Below are positions 7,525 to 16,189 of a DNA stretch of 64,000 nucleotides, piece after piece (the stretch's first letter is position 1; every line of letters starts with the position of its first letter). Origin of the DNA: Sphaerochaetaceae bacterium. GTDB taxonomy: Bacteria > Spirochaetota > Spirochaetia > Sphaerochaetales > Sphaerochaetaceae. The stretch lies in contig JAQQAI010000070.1 in NCBI GenBank assembly GCA_028532915.1, positions 1-64,000 on the forward strand, in the 5' to 3' direction. The notes beneath the pieces were generated by a model. That model ran no database searches. It was not told the DNA's origin and saw only the letters and a program-made list of their open reading frames with translations. Position numbers and translations under genes: made by a program.

Positions 7525-8811
7525 ATGAGCATTGTCAAGCCACATAAATTGGGAATTATCGCCGGTCCTGGATCCGAATACTTTGCTGGCAAAGTAATCA
7601 GGCATCTCAGAAGGCTCTATCTGGATCGTTATCAGAAGCTAAGTGCTTCTCTTGTAAAAAGACACGATATGACTCCCGAAGAACTGCTTGATACTGTGAC
7701 GCTGAACGATGATCTGTTCAGCAAGAAGATCCCGAGAGGGAAAAAACCTAAAGCCTATACCTGTCCCGATTTCGATATCCCGGTAAAATATACCAGATTT
7801 GCCAACGGCGAGGTCAAGTCAGAAATACTTCAGGCCGTGCGCGGTCTCCGTGTCTTCTTCATATACGATGTTTCCAATGATTACCCGATCAAACTGTGGG
7901 GGAGCGATGAGACGACGACTCTTTCGATCAATGATCATCTCATGTTCATGTTCACCACCATCAGTGCACTGAAGAACAGCGGAGTCGAGAGTGTGACTCT
8001 GGTGCTTCCAACCTATCCCTATGCGCGGCAGCACAAGAAGGGTTCCAGAGAAGCTCTGACTGCGGCTCTGTTCGGCAGAATGTGCGAAAATATGGGAGTG
8101 GAACGAATCATCACTCTCGATATCCACTCGCGTGAGATCGAAAACTGCTTCAACAATACTCACCTCGAGAATCTCCATGCAAGTTATCAGGCATTGATAA
8201 AACTGCATAAGATCATAGATTTCAGCGATCCCGATCTCGTTGTCGTCTCTCCCGACACCGGTGCTGTCCAGAGAAACAAATTCTATGCTGAAGCTCTGCA
8301 CAGACCTCTGGCCATGTTATATAAAGAGAGAGACTACTCGATTGTCAGCAAGGATGCGAAAAGTTCCAATATCAGGTCGATCAGCCTTCTCGGGGATGTG
8401 AAGAACAAGACTGTTCTTATGGCCGATGATATGATCGGAACCGGAGGAACGCTGCTGATAGCGATGAAGGAACTGAGGAATCTCGGAGCGAAGAAGATCA
8501 TCTGTCTTGTATCTCTGCCGTTTTTCAACGGAGATGCGCGTGATGCGTTCGATGAAGCATATAAAGAGGGCGTGTTCTACAGAATCGTCGGAACGAACGC
8601 AGTGTTCCACGATAAGGGCCTCACGAGCAAGGAGTGGTTCATCCAGGCCGATGTTACAGAACTCTTCGCCAGAGTCATCAGCCGGCTCCACCATGGAAGA
8701 CCGCTGAGTCCTCTGCTGGATAACAGGCAGTTCATCCATCGTCTGGTCGATATGAGCCAAGCTAATCCGCAAGCTCCATTGCCGGGACGAAAGGAAGTCT
8801 ACAGAGACTGA
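7525..8811 (+). CDS. prs: Ribose-phosphate pyrophosphokinase (long form)
   Basis: Makes PRPP from ribose 5-phosphate and ATP for nucleotide, histidine and tryptophan synthesis. The C-terminal half carries the family motifs: 'TLVLPTYPYARQHKK', the metal-binding 'ITLDIHSREIENCF', and the PRPP loop 'VLMADDMIGTGGTLL' around residue 310. At 428 residues it is about 110 longer than the usual enzyme; the extra length is an N-terminal region (about 20-110) and a C-terminal tail rich in polar residues. The catalytic loop has 'QHKKGSREALT', where standard enzymes have a loop with K and R. A GTG at 7486 is in frame, but a promoter-like sequence overlaps that region, so the ATG at 7525 is chosen. Confidence 0.9.
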   Translation: MSIVKPHKLGIIAGPGSEYFAGKVIRHLRRLYLDRYQKLSASLVKRHDMTPEELLDTVTLNDDLFSKKIPRGKKPKAYTCPDFDIPVKYTRFANGEVKSEILQAVRGLRVFFIYDVSNDYPIKLWGSDETTTLSINDHLMFMFTTISALKNSGVESVTLVLPTYPYARQHKKGSREALTAALFGRMCENMGVERIITLDIHSREIENCFNNTHLENLHASYQALIKLHKIIDFSDPDLVVVSPDTGAVQRNKFYAEALHRPLAMLYKERDYSIVSKDAKSSNIRSISLLGDVKNKTVLMADDMIGTGGTLLIAMKELRNLGAKKIICLVSLPFFNGDARDAFDEAYKEGVFYRIVGTNAVFHDKGLTSKEWFIQADVTELFARVISRLHHGRPLSPLLDNRQFIHRLVDMSQANPQAPLPGRKEVYRD

Positions 8812-8903
8812 TCACAGTCTGACCTTCTTTTCTTCTCGGCTGGTCATAAGGCCCCATATGCCTGCATCAGTCGGGCAGAGTCTTACAATCAGGAGTTTAA
8901 AAG

Positions 8904-10106
8904 ATGAAATTATCTAAAAGAATATCAAGTTTCCAGGCTTCACCGATCAGACGTCTCGTTCCGTTTTCAAACGAGGCTGCAGAGAAAGGAATCCATGTCT
9001 ATCATCTGAATATCGGTCAGCCCGATATCCAGACACCGCCTCAGGTCATCGAGGCTATCCGCAGGTATGATCACAATATCATAGCCTACGGTCAGAGCGA
9101 AGGAGACAAAGACCTCAGAAAGGCCCTTCCTGCCTACTACAGAAGATATAATATCGAAGTGACCGAGGACGATATCATGATCACGACCGGAGGAAGCGAA
9201 GCTATCCAGTTCGTGTTCATGACCTTATGTGATCCTGGCGATGAGGTGATCGTGCCGGAACCTTATTATACAAACGTAGGTTCATTCGCCAAAGGAGCGG
9301 GAGTCGTTCTCAAGAGTGTGACAAGTTCTTTTGATGATGCATTCAGACTCCCCGATATCGGAGAATTCGAATCTCATGTGAACGAAAGAACACGGGCAAT
9401 TATGCTGTGTTCCCCGAATAACCCTACAGGACATGTCTATACCGAAAAGGAGCTTCATGATATTCTTCAGCTGGCGAAGGAAAGAGATATCTTTCTGATA
9501 GTCGATGAGGTCTACAGGGAGTTCTGCTATGACGGGGAAGCCTTTCTCAGTGCACTTACACTTACCGGGTATCAGGACCGGATCATTGTCGTCGACTCGT
9601 TCTCGAAACGTTACAGTATGTGCGGGGCCCGGATAGGGACACTGGTGACAAAGAACAGAGAAGTCCTTGATGGTGTGATGAAACTGGCGCAGGCCAGGTT
9701 GTGTCCCCCCGAGATAGAACAGATTGCAGCGCTGGCTGCTTTGCAGACTCCTTCATCGTATCTGGATGAAGTTCAGGTTGAATACCAGAAGCGCCGGGAT
9801 TATCTTGTAAAGAGGTTGCAGACAATGGAGGGTGTATCGTGCAGTCATCCGAAAGGAGCCTTCTATCTTGTCGCCCGTCTTCCGGTCGATGATGCTGAAG
9901 ATTTCTGTACGTTTCTTCTCAGGGATTTCTCCTACCGCGATGAGACAGTGATGCTTGCTCCTGCAGAAGGTTTCTATGTGACCGGTGGGATGGGGAAAAA
10001 TGAAGTGAGAATCGCGTATGTCCTCAACATTGACGACCTCGAGAGAGCTATGGATTGTTTAGAAAATGCTTTGGAACAGTACACTAGGAGAACTAATAGT
10101 AACTAA
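8904..10106 (+). CDS. PLP-dependent aminotransferase, class I (aspartate/aromatic type)
   Basis: A 400-residue fold-type I aminotransferase. 'HLNIGQPDIQTPP' near residue 37, 'TTGGSEAIQF' near 94, 'SPNNPTG' near 172 and the PLP-binding lysine in 'VDSFSKRYSMCGARIG' (Lys about 235) are all intact, as is the substrate-carboxylate arginine region near 'NEVRIAYVL'. It most likely moves amino groups between aspartate, alanine or aromatic amino acids and 2-oxoglutarate; the exact substrate cannot be read. The start has a CAGGAGTTT ribosome-binding site. It sits 92 nt after prs with no terminator visible, so co-transcription is possible. Confidence 0.9.
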   Translation: MKLSKRISSFQASPIRRLVPFSNEAAEKGIHVYHLNIGQPDIQTPPQVIEAIRRYDHNIIAYGQSEGDKDLRKALPAYYRRYNIEVTEDDIMITTGGSEAIQFVFMTLCDPGDEVIVPEPYYTNVGSFAKGAGVVLKSVTSSFDDAFRLPDIGEFESHVNERTRAIMLCSPNNPTGHVYTEKELHDILQLAKERDIFLIVDEVYREFCYDGEAFLSALTLTGYQDRIIVVDSFSKRYSMCGARIGTLVTKNREVLDGVMKLAQARLCPPEIEQIAALAALQTPSSYLDEVQVEYQKRRDYLVKRLQTMEGVSCSHPKGAFYLVARLPVDDAEDFCTFLLRDFSYRDETVMLAPAEGFYVTGGMGKNEVRIAYVLNIDDLERAMDCLENALEQYTRRTNSN

Positions 10107-10201
10107 TAGATTATTTGATTGTTTAAATTACAGTTTACCGATAGAATTCCTAAATGTAGCGCTGATTTCATAATGCAGAGTTTCAAAGAAGGATAATTTT
10201 G

Positions 10202-12040
10202 ATGAATAGTAATGTCCGAAGAGTTTCACGACGCCTGATGTATGCTCCAATTGATGTATTACTGATTTATTTCGGATTGATACTGACTCAGTTTACCACG
10301 CGTATTACGCTGGCGCAGTTATGTGATTCTCCGTTCGCCTTTCCGGTAATCGCGGCTTCCTATGTTCTGTTTCTTTTTATCTTCAAGGTCTATTTCATCC
10401 GGATCGTGGACAGTTCGCTCGAACTCGTCATCCGCGGTTTTTTCGCACTTCTGTTCGCATCTGTTGTGAATATCATCTTCCTTCTGATAAAAACACAGGA
10501 TTTTTCTCTGGTCTTCAGACACCAGATTCCTTTTACCTTTTCGATAGCTCTTATGCTTCTCGGCTATCGGGTCGCATACCGCATCGCGGTCTCCTATCAC
10601 CCGACTCCCAAGATCATTGCTTCGGCCCATCCTAAAGCGGTCATCTACGGGGCCGGAGAGATAGGGATGCAGCTGGTCAGGCAGCATTACAAGAACAAGC
10701 TGTCGCTGCTGATCGTCGGATTCATCGATGATAATCCGATCAAAAAATCGTCGATGATCAACGGAGTGAATGTCCTTGGGTCCCTTGAGACACTTCCCGA
10801 TATCCTTCGATCCAGTGATATTCAGGTACTCGTTATTGCTATCACGAATCTTTCGGGCGACAGAATGAAACTTGCATTGGAAACTGCTGAGCGCTTCGGG
10901 GTCGAAGTGAAGATCATCCCGTCCCTTTTCGAGATAGAGAGCAATAAAAAAGGTGTCACCGATCTTCGTTCTCTGAACATCGAGGATCTGATCGGAAGAC
11001 GGCAGGTGAGCCTGGACAGAGAACCGATCAAAAATATGGTTGAGGGCAAACGGGTTCTTGTCACCGGGGCAGGCGGCTCGATAGGGAGCGAAATCTGCAA
11101 ACAGCTGCTGGAATATGAACCGAAATCACTTCTTCTCGTCGACATCGACGAGACCGAGCTTCATGACCTCTCGCTGCGTCTTCACGGTTATTCGGGAGAG
11201 TTCAGCGATACCATCCTGCCGGTCGTCTGTGATGTGAGAGACAGGGGAAAAGTGAACAGACTTTTCGAAAAGCATAAGCCGGAACTAGTCTTCCATGCTG
11301 CAGCCTACAAGCATGTTCCTATGATGGAGTACTATCCCGAAGAGGCTGCAAGAACAAACATCATGGGAACCTATAACGTGTTTGAGGCTGCTGTTACCCA
11401 CGGAAGCTACCGGTGTATACTCATCTCCACCGATAAGGCTGTGAATCCCACGAACGTCATGGGCGCCACAAAGAGAGTAGCCGAACAGATTGCCCGGATG
11501 CTCAGCTGCGCGGGCACGGAAATCATCTGTGTCCGTTTCGGGAACGTACTGGGATCCAGAGGTTCGATGCTCCCGTTGTTTTTGGAGCAGATGAACAACG
11601 GTCATCCCATCACGGTCACAGATAAGAATATCATCCGCTATTTCATGACTATTCCCGAAGCGGTTTCTCTTGTATTCCAGGCCGGAGCTCTCGGCAAAGG
11701 AGGAGAGGTCCTTGTTCTGGAGATGGGAGATCCTGTGAATATCTATGAATTTGCCAGGAGGCTTGTCAAATATTTCGGTGATGGAAGAAGCGAGGTTGTC
11801 ATCACAGGTCTCCGTCCCGGAGAAAAGCTGTATGAAGAGAAACTCAGTGATCTCGATAAGACGATGCCTACCGATAACCCCAAAGTATACCGGGCAAAAG
11901 TGAACGGGACGATTGATCATGCGACATTCAAGGCGTTCTATGACGAGATTCCTTCACTATCTCCTGAACAGATCATTGAAAGGGTGAAGAATTTTGTCCC
12001 GGAATATACACGTAACGGGCAGAAAATCATAGGGAAATAG
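10202..12040 (+). CDS. Membrane nucleotide-sugar 4,6-dehydratase (FlaA1/CapD/PglF family)
   Basis: A 612-residue polysaccharide-biosynthesis protein. Four membrane helices fill about residues 13-130. A CoA-binding-like Rossmann domain follows ('AVIYGAGEIGMQL' near 150). The SDR domain begins near 280 ('GKRVLVTGAGGSIGSEI', NAD binding). The catalytic region reads 'STDKAVNPTNVMGATKR' near 405, with Met in place of the SDR tyrosine as in UDP-HexNAc 4,6-dehydratases. It would convert UDP-GlcNAc to a 4-keto-6-deoxy sugar at the inner membrane. The ATG at 10202 is preferred over the TTG just before it because AGAAGGA gives good spacing. The next gene, a NusG paralogue, begins at the base after the stop. 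No glycosyltransferases follow. Confidence 0.93.
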   Translation: MNSNVRRVSRRLMYAPIDVLLIYFGLILTQFTTRITLAQLCDSPFAFPVIAASYVLFLFIFKVYFIRIVDSSLELVIRGFFALLFASVVNIIFLLIKTQDFSLVFRHQIPFTFSIALMLLGYRVAYRIAVSYHPTPKIIASAHPKAVIYGAGEIGMQLVRQHYKNKLSLLIVGFIDDNPIKKSSMINGVNVLGSLETLPDILRSSDIQVLVIAITNLSGDRMKLALETAERFGVEVKIIPSLFEIESNKKGVTDLRSLNIEDLIGRRQVSLDREPIKNMVEGKRVLVTGAGGSIGSEICKQLLEYEPKSLLLVDIDETELHDLSLRLHGYSGEFSDTILPVVCDVRDRGKVNRLFEKHKPELVFHAAAYKHVPMMEYYPEEAARTNIMGTYNVFEAAVTHGSYRCILISTDKAVNPTNVMGATKRVAEQIARMLSCAGTEIICVRFGNVLGSRGSMLPLFLEQMNNGHPITVTDKNIIRYFMTIPEAVSLVFQAGALGKGGEVLVLEMGDPVNIYEFARRLVKYFGDGRSEVVITGLRPGEKLYEEKLSDLDKTMPTDNPKVYRAKVNGTIDHATFKAFYDEIPSLSPEQIIERVKNFVPEYTRNGQKIIGK

Positions 12041-12568
12041 ATGAAAAGTTACTGTCTCTACTGCAAGACCGGATCAGAGAAAAAGCTTGCCTATCTTATC
12101 AAAAAGAGTGTGGAAGATGTGCTCAATGAGGACATCCAGATCATGTATCCGGTGAGAATCATGAACCAGAAGAAACAGGGGAAATGGAAGAAGGTAGAAC
12201 AGCCTCTGATTCCCGGGTACATGTTTCTCTATCTCGAAGATGATATCCCCTTTCCTCTCTTCCTCATTAAAAACGAAAGAAATGCGTATAAGATTCTGAG
12301 GAATAATGATTACACTCTCGCCCTCAAAGGGAGTGACGAAGACTATGCGAGGTGGGTCTATAATCATCAGGGGACCATCAGGCCGAGCAAAGTCCTGTTC
12401 AAGGAGGGGAAATTGGTCAGGGTTATCGACGGTCCTCTATGTGATCTTAACGGGAAAATCGTAAAAGTTGACAGACACCACAAAAGAGTTCACGTCATGT
12501 TCCAGTTCGGAGGAAAAGAGAGGATCATCAATCTCTCCATCGAGGACATCGAGATGGATTCACAATAG
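12041..12568 (+). CDS. NusG-family processive antiterminator paralogue (LoaP/RfaH-like)
   Basis: A 175-residue protein with an N-terminal NGN domain ('MKSYCLYCKTGSEKKLAYLI', 'PLIPGYMFLYLED' near residue 60) and a C-terminal KOW domain ('GKLVRVIDGPLCDLNGKI' near 122, 'VHVMFQFGG'). Specialised NusG paralogues of this kind load onto RNA polymerase at polysaccharide operons and prevent termination. Start and stop codons abut the upstream dehydratase gene (TAG then ATG), so the two are translationally coupled. The expected polysaccharide operon does not follow; a minus-strand gene begins 10 nt downstream. It may therefore act on a locus elsewhere. It is distinct from housekeeping NusG, which usually sits with secE and rplK. 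Confidence 0.85.
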   Translation: MKSYCLYCKTGSEKKLAYLIKKSVEDVLNEDIQIMYPVRIMNQKKQGKWKKVEQPLIPGYMFLYLEDDIPFPLFLIKNERNAYKILRNNDYTLALKGSDEDYARWVYNHQGTIRPSKVLFKEGKLVRVIDGPLCDLNGKIVKVDRHHKRVHVMFQFGGKERIINLSIEDIEMDSQ

Positions 12569-12577
12569 ATTGAAGTT

Positions 12578-13513
12578 CTATTGAGTATGCTTTGCAATCA
12601 GGGCATAGAGCTGAACTCTCGTCGAGACCTGCAGCTTTTCGTAGATATGCTTTATGTGTGTCTTCACGGTATTGTGTGAAATATAGAGATGCTCTCCGAT
12701 TTCAAATGAAGTTTCACCTCTCACAAGAAGATAGAGAACTTCCTTCTCTCTGGCTGAGATTCCTTTTTCCATCATGAATTTTTCATCGATGATACCTTCG
12801 TGTACAGGGTGTTCATACTGCTGGAAGTATCTTCTTGAAATGAAAAAATAGAGGTATACAACGAAGATCGAATAGCTCAGATATGCGACCTTGAATGTCT
12901 GGTCTCTGAAAAAGATGAGATCGATGGGGAATGTGAACAGCAACGGCAGAAATGTCGCACTTATTCCCGATAGAAGACTTTCCTGCTCCCAGCCTCTGGC
13001 GTTTCTTTTATAATACAGTGCTGCAATTCCGAGTGCGCTCATAAGCGAACTGGCAGCAAAAAAATGGTAGGAGAAGGTGATATGCATCACTTTTGATGGT
13101 TCAAAGTTCCCGGCCGCCAGGATAGAAACGGTGCTCGCGGTGAAAAACAGCATGATGATGCCTCTCATGATCTTCATGGCGATAGAGGTCTGCCGTTTCG
13201 TTGTCGGAAGCAGCAGAATCAGATAGCGGGCCAGTGTATAGACGACAGCGGTTGTAAGTGCCACGGATGAAAACGATGCCCACCACGCATATAGCGTGTA
13301 ATTAGGACTACCCCCGGTGAAATTCGGTGAAACAGTGTCCACATAGGAGACAAACTGTGTCAACAGCATCTGAAACGAAAGAGGGACGAGAACAGAGAGA
13401 AATTCGAGAGAATACCCGTCCTTCGCCCGTATATACGTGAGGACACACAACGCCATTATCGATAATACGAGACTGGTTGTGAGAAACAGTAACACATCTC
13501 CTACTACAGACAT
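12578..13513 (-). CDS. Membrane-anchored LuxR-type transcriptional regulator
   Basis: A 311-residue protein with about seven hydrophobic helices in residues 1-235 and a LuxR/GerE helix-turn-helix at the C-terminus ('ISAREKEVLYLLVRGETS', then 'HNTVKTHIKHIYEKL'). The membrane part probably senses a lipophilic ligand or envelope state; no receiver domain is present. The start is ATG 13513, preceded by GGAG at good spacing, rather than the GTG at 13516. It is the last gene of the minus-strand run from 18644 and lies 59 nt after the DUF2147-like gene, so it may regulate that exporter operon. It is convergent with the NusG paralogue. Ligand and targets are unknown. Confidence 0.82.
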   Translation of the reverse strand: MSVVGDVLLFLTTSLVLSIMALCVLTYIRAKDGYSLEFLSVLVPLSFQMLLTQFVSYVDTVSPNFTGGSPNYTLYAWWASFSSVALTTAVVYTLARYLILLLPTTKRQTSIAMKIMRGIIMLFFTASTVSILAAGNFEPSKVMHITFSYHFFAASSLMSALGIAALYYKRNARGWEQESLLSGISATFLPLLFTFPIDLIFFRDQTFKVAYLSYSIFVVYLYFFISRRYFQQYEHPVHEGIIDEKFMMEKGISAREKEVLYLLVRGETSFEIGEHLYISHNTVKTHIKHIYEKLQVSTRVQLYALIAKHTQ

Positions 13514-13572
13514 CACAGAGGCTCCTTACCCCGATTGTATCATACAGGAAACGAATCAGATAGAGAGCAGTG

Positions 13573-14082
13573 TCAAAGAGTGTAGGGTACGAAAGAGTCC
13601 AGTCTAGGTATTCTGACAAAAGGCGGAAAATCTTTTTCTACAGCTTTGCAGAAACGGTATTTCATACCGAACGGTCCCAGCATCCCGCGCAGTATGAGAT
13701 CACCGGATTCTCTCCATATCTGTGCACCGTAGATGTTGCCGTTTTTCACATCCACGACTTTCCCGCCCGTGTATCGCGACCCGTTTTTCTTCAATCCGAA
13801 AAAGAGATCGATCTCAACAAGAAAATGCCTTTTGTTCCCAATACTGATCGATGATACGGGCGATTGATAACTTTCAATGTATGTACCGTCCTCTTCGTCG
13901 AAGGCAACTATGATTCTTCCGTACACCATTTGATCATAGGTATACACAGCGATGATGCTGGTGGTGAAACCCTGCTTGGAATCGACACTCTTGTAGTATC
14001 CATCAGGCGACGCAGCCGTAAGAACAGACAGTGTCATCATCAATGCAGTGCAGATACCCCACGCTGCCGATCTTGTTATCAT
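13573..14082 (-). CDS. DUF2147-like secreted protein
   Basis: A 169-residue exported protein: signal peptide of about 23 residues ('TALMMTLSVLTAAS'), then a single beta-rich domain resembling DUF2147 ('DGYYKSVDSKQGFTTSIIAV', 'MVYGRIIVAFD', 'YTGGKVVDVKNGNIYGAQIW', 'ILRGMLGPFG'). The run 'GG.V.D..NG..Y' is the most family-like part. The domain's role is unknown; relatives are periplasmic. It sits 11 nt after the outer-membrane gene and ends 59 nt before the LuxR gene, inside the RND/LolA/barrel operon, so a periplasmic accessory role in that export system is a reasonable inference. Confidence 0.7.
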   Translation of the reverse strand: MITRSAAWGICTALMMTLSVLTAASPDGYYKSVDSKQGFTTSIIAVYTYDQMVYGRIIVAFDEEDGTYIESYQSPVSSISIGNKRHFLVEIDLFFGLKKNGSRYTGGKVVDVKNGNIYGAQIWRESGDLILRGMLGPFGMKYRFCKAVEKDFPPFVRIPRLDSFVPYTL

Positions 14083-14093
14083 ATCCCGGATCC

Positions 14094-15416
14094 TCAGAAA
14101 AGGTAGGAGATCGACAGATATAGCCTGTCGTTCTTGTCCCAGTAGGCGTAAGAGGAACTGATTTCGCTGTCAAATGATCCGATAAGTTCCATCCCCGCTG
14201 TCACACCAATCTCATCGGTCGCAAAATAGGTGATTTCGGTGAGAAAAGCATAGCCGGTCGTAGGAAACTGATAGGTAAAAGCACCTTCGAATCGCAGTTG
14301 TTCGTTCAGCATGGAAAGAAGGAATGCCAACGTCAGATTATGATCGGTTTCCACATAGGTCATCGTGTCCACATCCATCACCTCTGTATTGTCATAACCC
14401 AGTATATGGCTGCCGTAATATCCTGCAGTGATGGAACTTGAAGAATTTTTGAAAAGATACATCAGTGATGCTCCGTAGGCGAATCTGGAGTTATACAATG
14501 TCTCGTCGGTGCCGTCAGCATCTTCACTGAGAAAGAAAGCTCCTTCTGCCGCGACTGTCATGGGTCCGACAACATATCGTGCATCGGCACCGAATGTGTT
14601 GAACCGTGTATAGATCGTTTCGATCGAATCTACAACCGCTCTCGGATCGGGACTAACAGGCGCAGAGAGTGAATAAACATAACCTCCCTGATAATCATAT
14701 CCGTGATGAAAGAACAGGTGAGTTTCAAGGTTCATTGAAGAAAGTGCGAGCCGCACTGCGTAACTGGCGTAAGAGAATGTCGAGGTATTCTCTTTGATCA
14801 TCTGCGTGTCATCGGTGATAACGAAGCTCTCCTGGTCGGCCTCGATCGTCCATCGGCTGTTCTCGTTTCCCGTCCATGTCGGATGGAATACAGGTTTGTA
14901 AATGAGTTGAAGTGAACTTGTATCGAAGAACCACTGAGCTATACCCATCATTTCAGGAAGTTTCATCTTCCTCGTATCCATCGACAGTCCATCTGAAAGA
15001 TCAACAGCATTTATGATGTCGGTGACACGGTATGTATCTGTGACTCCCCACTGCTGAACCATATATCCTGCTTTGAAGTTTCCCCGCGGAAAGAACCATG
15101 TGAGCGATAGATTCTGAAGAATATCAGAGATTACAAAATCTTCTGATAAATCCGACCCGAGACTGAAATCGACATTACCCGCAAAATCTGATGAAGTGAA
15201 CTCAAGTCCTCCTTCGAGAGCTGCATTCGGTTCGATCAGATTATCATAGCCGGGAAGATAGGAAAAATGAGAAGAAATAGAACCTGAGAACTCAACAGCC
15301 TGTTCAGTACTGTCAAGATCACCGAATATCTGTGTGAATCCTTCGGCCGGATATACCGGCATCATCAGAAGCACTATCAGGACAGTGATCATAATTGGGT
15401 ATCTGCTATTCATCAT
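14094..15416 (-). CDS. Outer-membrane beta-barrel protein (DUF1302-like position)
   Basis: A 440-residue protein with a signal peptide (residues 1-25) and a long mature region of alternating beta-strands rich in aromatics and acidic residues. It ends 'DRLYLSISYLF', whose final Phe is a classic outer-membrane barrel C-terminus. 'FFPRGNFKAGYMVQQWGVTD' near residue 115 resembles the region of DUF1302 and related porin-like proteins that travel with RND exporters and LolA-like proteins. The start codon overlaps the stop of the upstream LolA-like gene (ATGATGA). It is likely the outer-membrane partner of the operon. Assignment to DUF1302 is tentative. Confidence 0.68.
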   Translation of the reverse strand: MMNSRYPIMITVLIVLLMMPVYPAEGFTQIFGDLDSTEQAVEFSGSISSHFSYLPGYDNLIEPNAALEGGLEFTSSDFAGNVDFSLGSDLSEDFVISDILQNLSLTWFFPRGNFKAGYMVQQWGVTDTYRVTDIINAVDLSDGLSMDTRKMKLPEMMGIAQWFFDTSSLQLIYKPVFHPTWTGNENSRWTIEADQESFVITDDTQMIKENTSTFSYASYAVRLALSSMNLETHLFFHHGYDYQGGYVYSLSAPVSPDPRAVVDSIETIYTRFNTFGADARYVVGPMTVAAEGAFFLSEDADGTDETLYNSRFAYGASLMYLFKNSSSSITAGYYGSHILGYDNTEVMDVDTMTYVETDHNLTLAFLLSMLNEQLRFEGAFTYQFPTTGYAFLTEITYFATDEIGVTAGMELIGSFDSEISSSYAYWDKNDRLYLSISYLF

Positions 15417-16189
15417 ATCCTCCCTGTTTTGAGGAACTGAAGCGAGAAATAGGAAGATGGGATGGGTATATCATACTTGGCCTGCACGATCGTAATTACG
15501 CTTCTATGACCGGTAGATATCGTTCTCATCTCCATTTTCGTGGCGACCCATGATCCGTCTATAAGATCCTTTTCCAAAATGATCAGTTCCTTTATCATTG
15601 TCGTTCCCTTTTCATCGAACAGCTGGACCTTCGACGGGAGGAAACTCTCTTTGTCGACATATGTGATTGTTCTGCCGTAGACGGCATCTGATTCATACGG
15701 GACCGATTCTATGATATAAATCTCACCGGTTTCCCCGATGACGGTATGGGCTGCCTCATCAGAATCGAAGGTAGTACTGTCCATATCTTCGTAGGAGAAA
15801 TCACTTCCCATGAAAGAGGCCCCTCTTTCTGCACTTCCGATCTTCCTCGATTGTTTCAGTGCAGGTAGATAGATCCACTGCTCCTTGTAGTTTTCCTTTT
15901 CAATTGACAGGAATCTGGTCTGCCTCACACTCGCAGGGGAGAGAAATATCGTGATGCTCTCGTTATTCTGCTCAGAGCTTCTGTTCAGAGTCTGTATCCT
16001 CCGTGTCCTGACTTCCCCGTTCTCACCGATGAGTTCCAATGAGATATCAAGAGCACTGCTGTCATGTTTTTGGGTATTTTCCACCTTCTCCATAATCTGG
16101 GCAGCTGTCATCGCACTTATCGTTTGCGTCACGGCAAGCACGACATATATAACAGCTGCTACCATTTTCAGTCTATGTTTTTTGATCAT
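15413..16189 (-). CDS. LolA-like outer-membrane lipoprotein-sorting protein
   Basis: A 258-residue periplasmic protein with a signal peptide ending near 'TISAM'. It matches the LolA-like family found beside RND exporters: 'YKEQWIYLPALKQSRKIG' near residue 105 and 'FMGSDFSYEDM' near 125 are hallmark blocks. LolA-fold proteins carry a lipid or lipoprotein in a half-barrel across the periplasm. The gene overlaps the RND gene by 17 nt at its start and the barrel gene by 4 nt at its end, indicating tight translational coupling. A role as periplasmic lipid carrier between the RND pump and the barrel is inferred from context. Confidence 0.82.
   Translation of the reverse strand: MIKKHRLKMVAAVIYVVLAVTQTISAMTAAQIMEKVENTQKHDSSALDISLELIGENGEVRTRRIQTLNRSSEQNNESITIFLSPASVRQTRFLSIEKENYKEQWIYLPALKQSRKIGSAERGASFMGSDFSYEDMDSTTFDSDEAAHTVIGETGEIYIIESVPYESDAVYGRTITYVDKESFLPSKVQLFDEKGTTMIKELIILEKDLIDGSWVATKMEMRTISTGHRSVITIVQAKYDIPIPSSYFSLQFLKTGRI

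Noticed and set aside
11285-11920. 211-codon antisense open frame in the 4,6-dehydratase gene
   Set aside because: Shadow of the conserved SDR domain; no family resemblance.
12041-12568. Housekeeping nusG
   Set aside because: No secE, rplK or rplA neighbours, and it is coupled to a polysaccharide enzyme; a specialised paralogue fits better.
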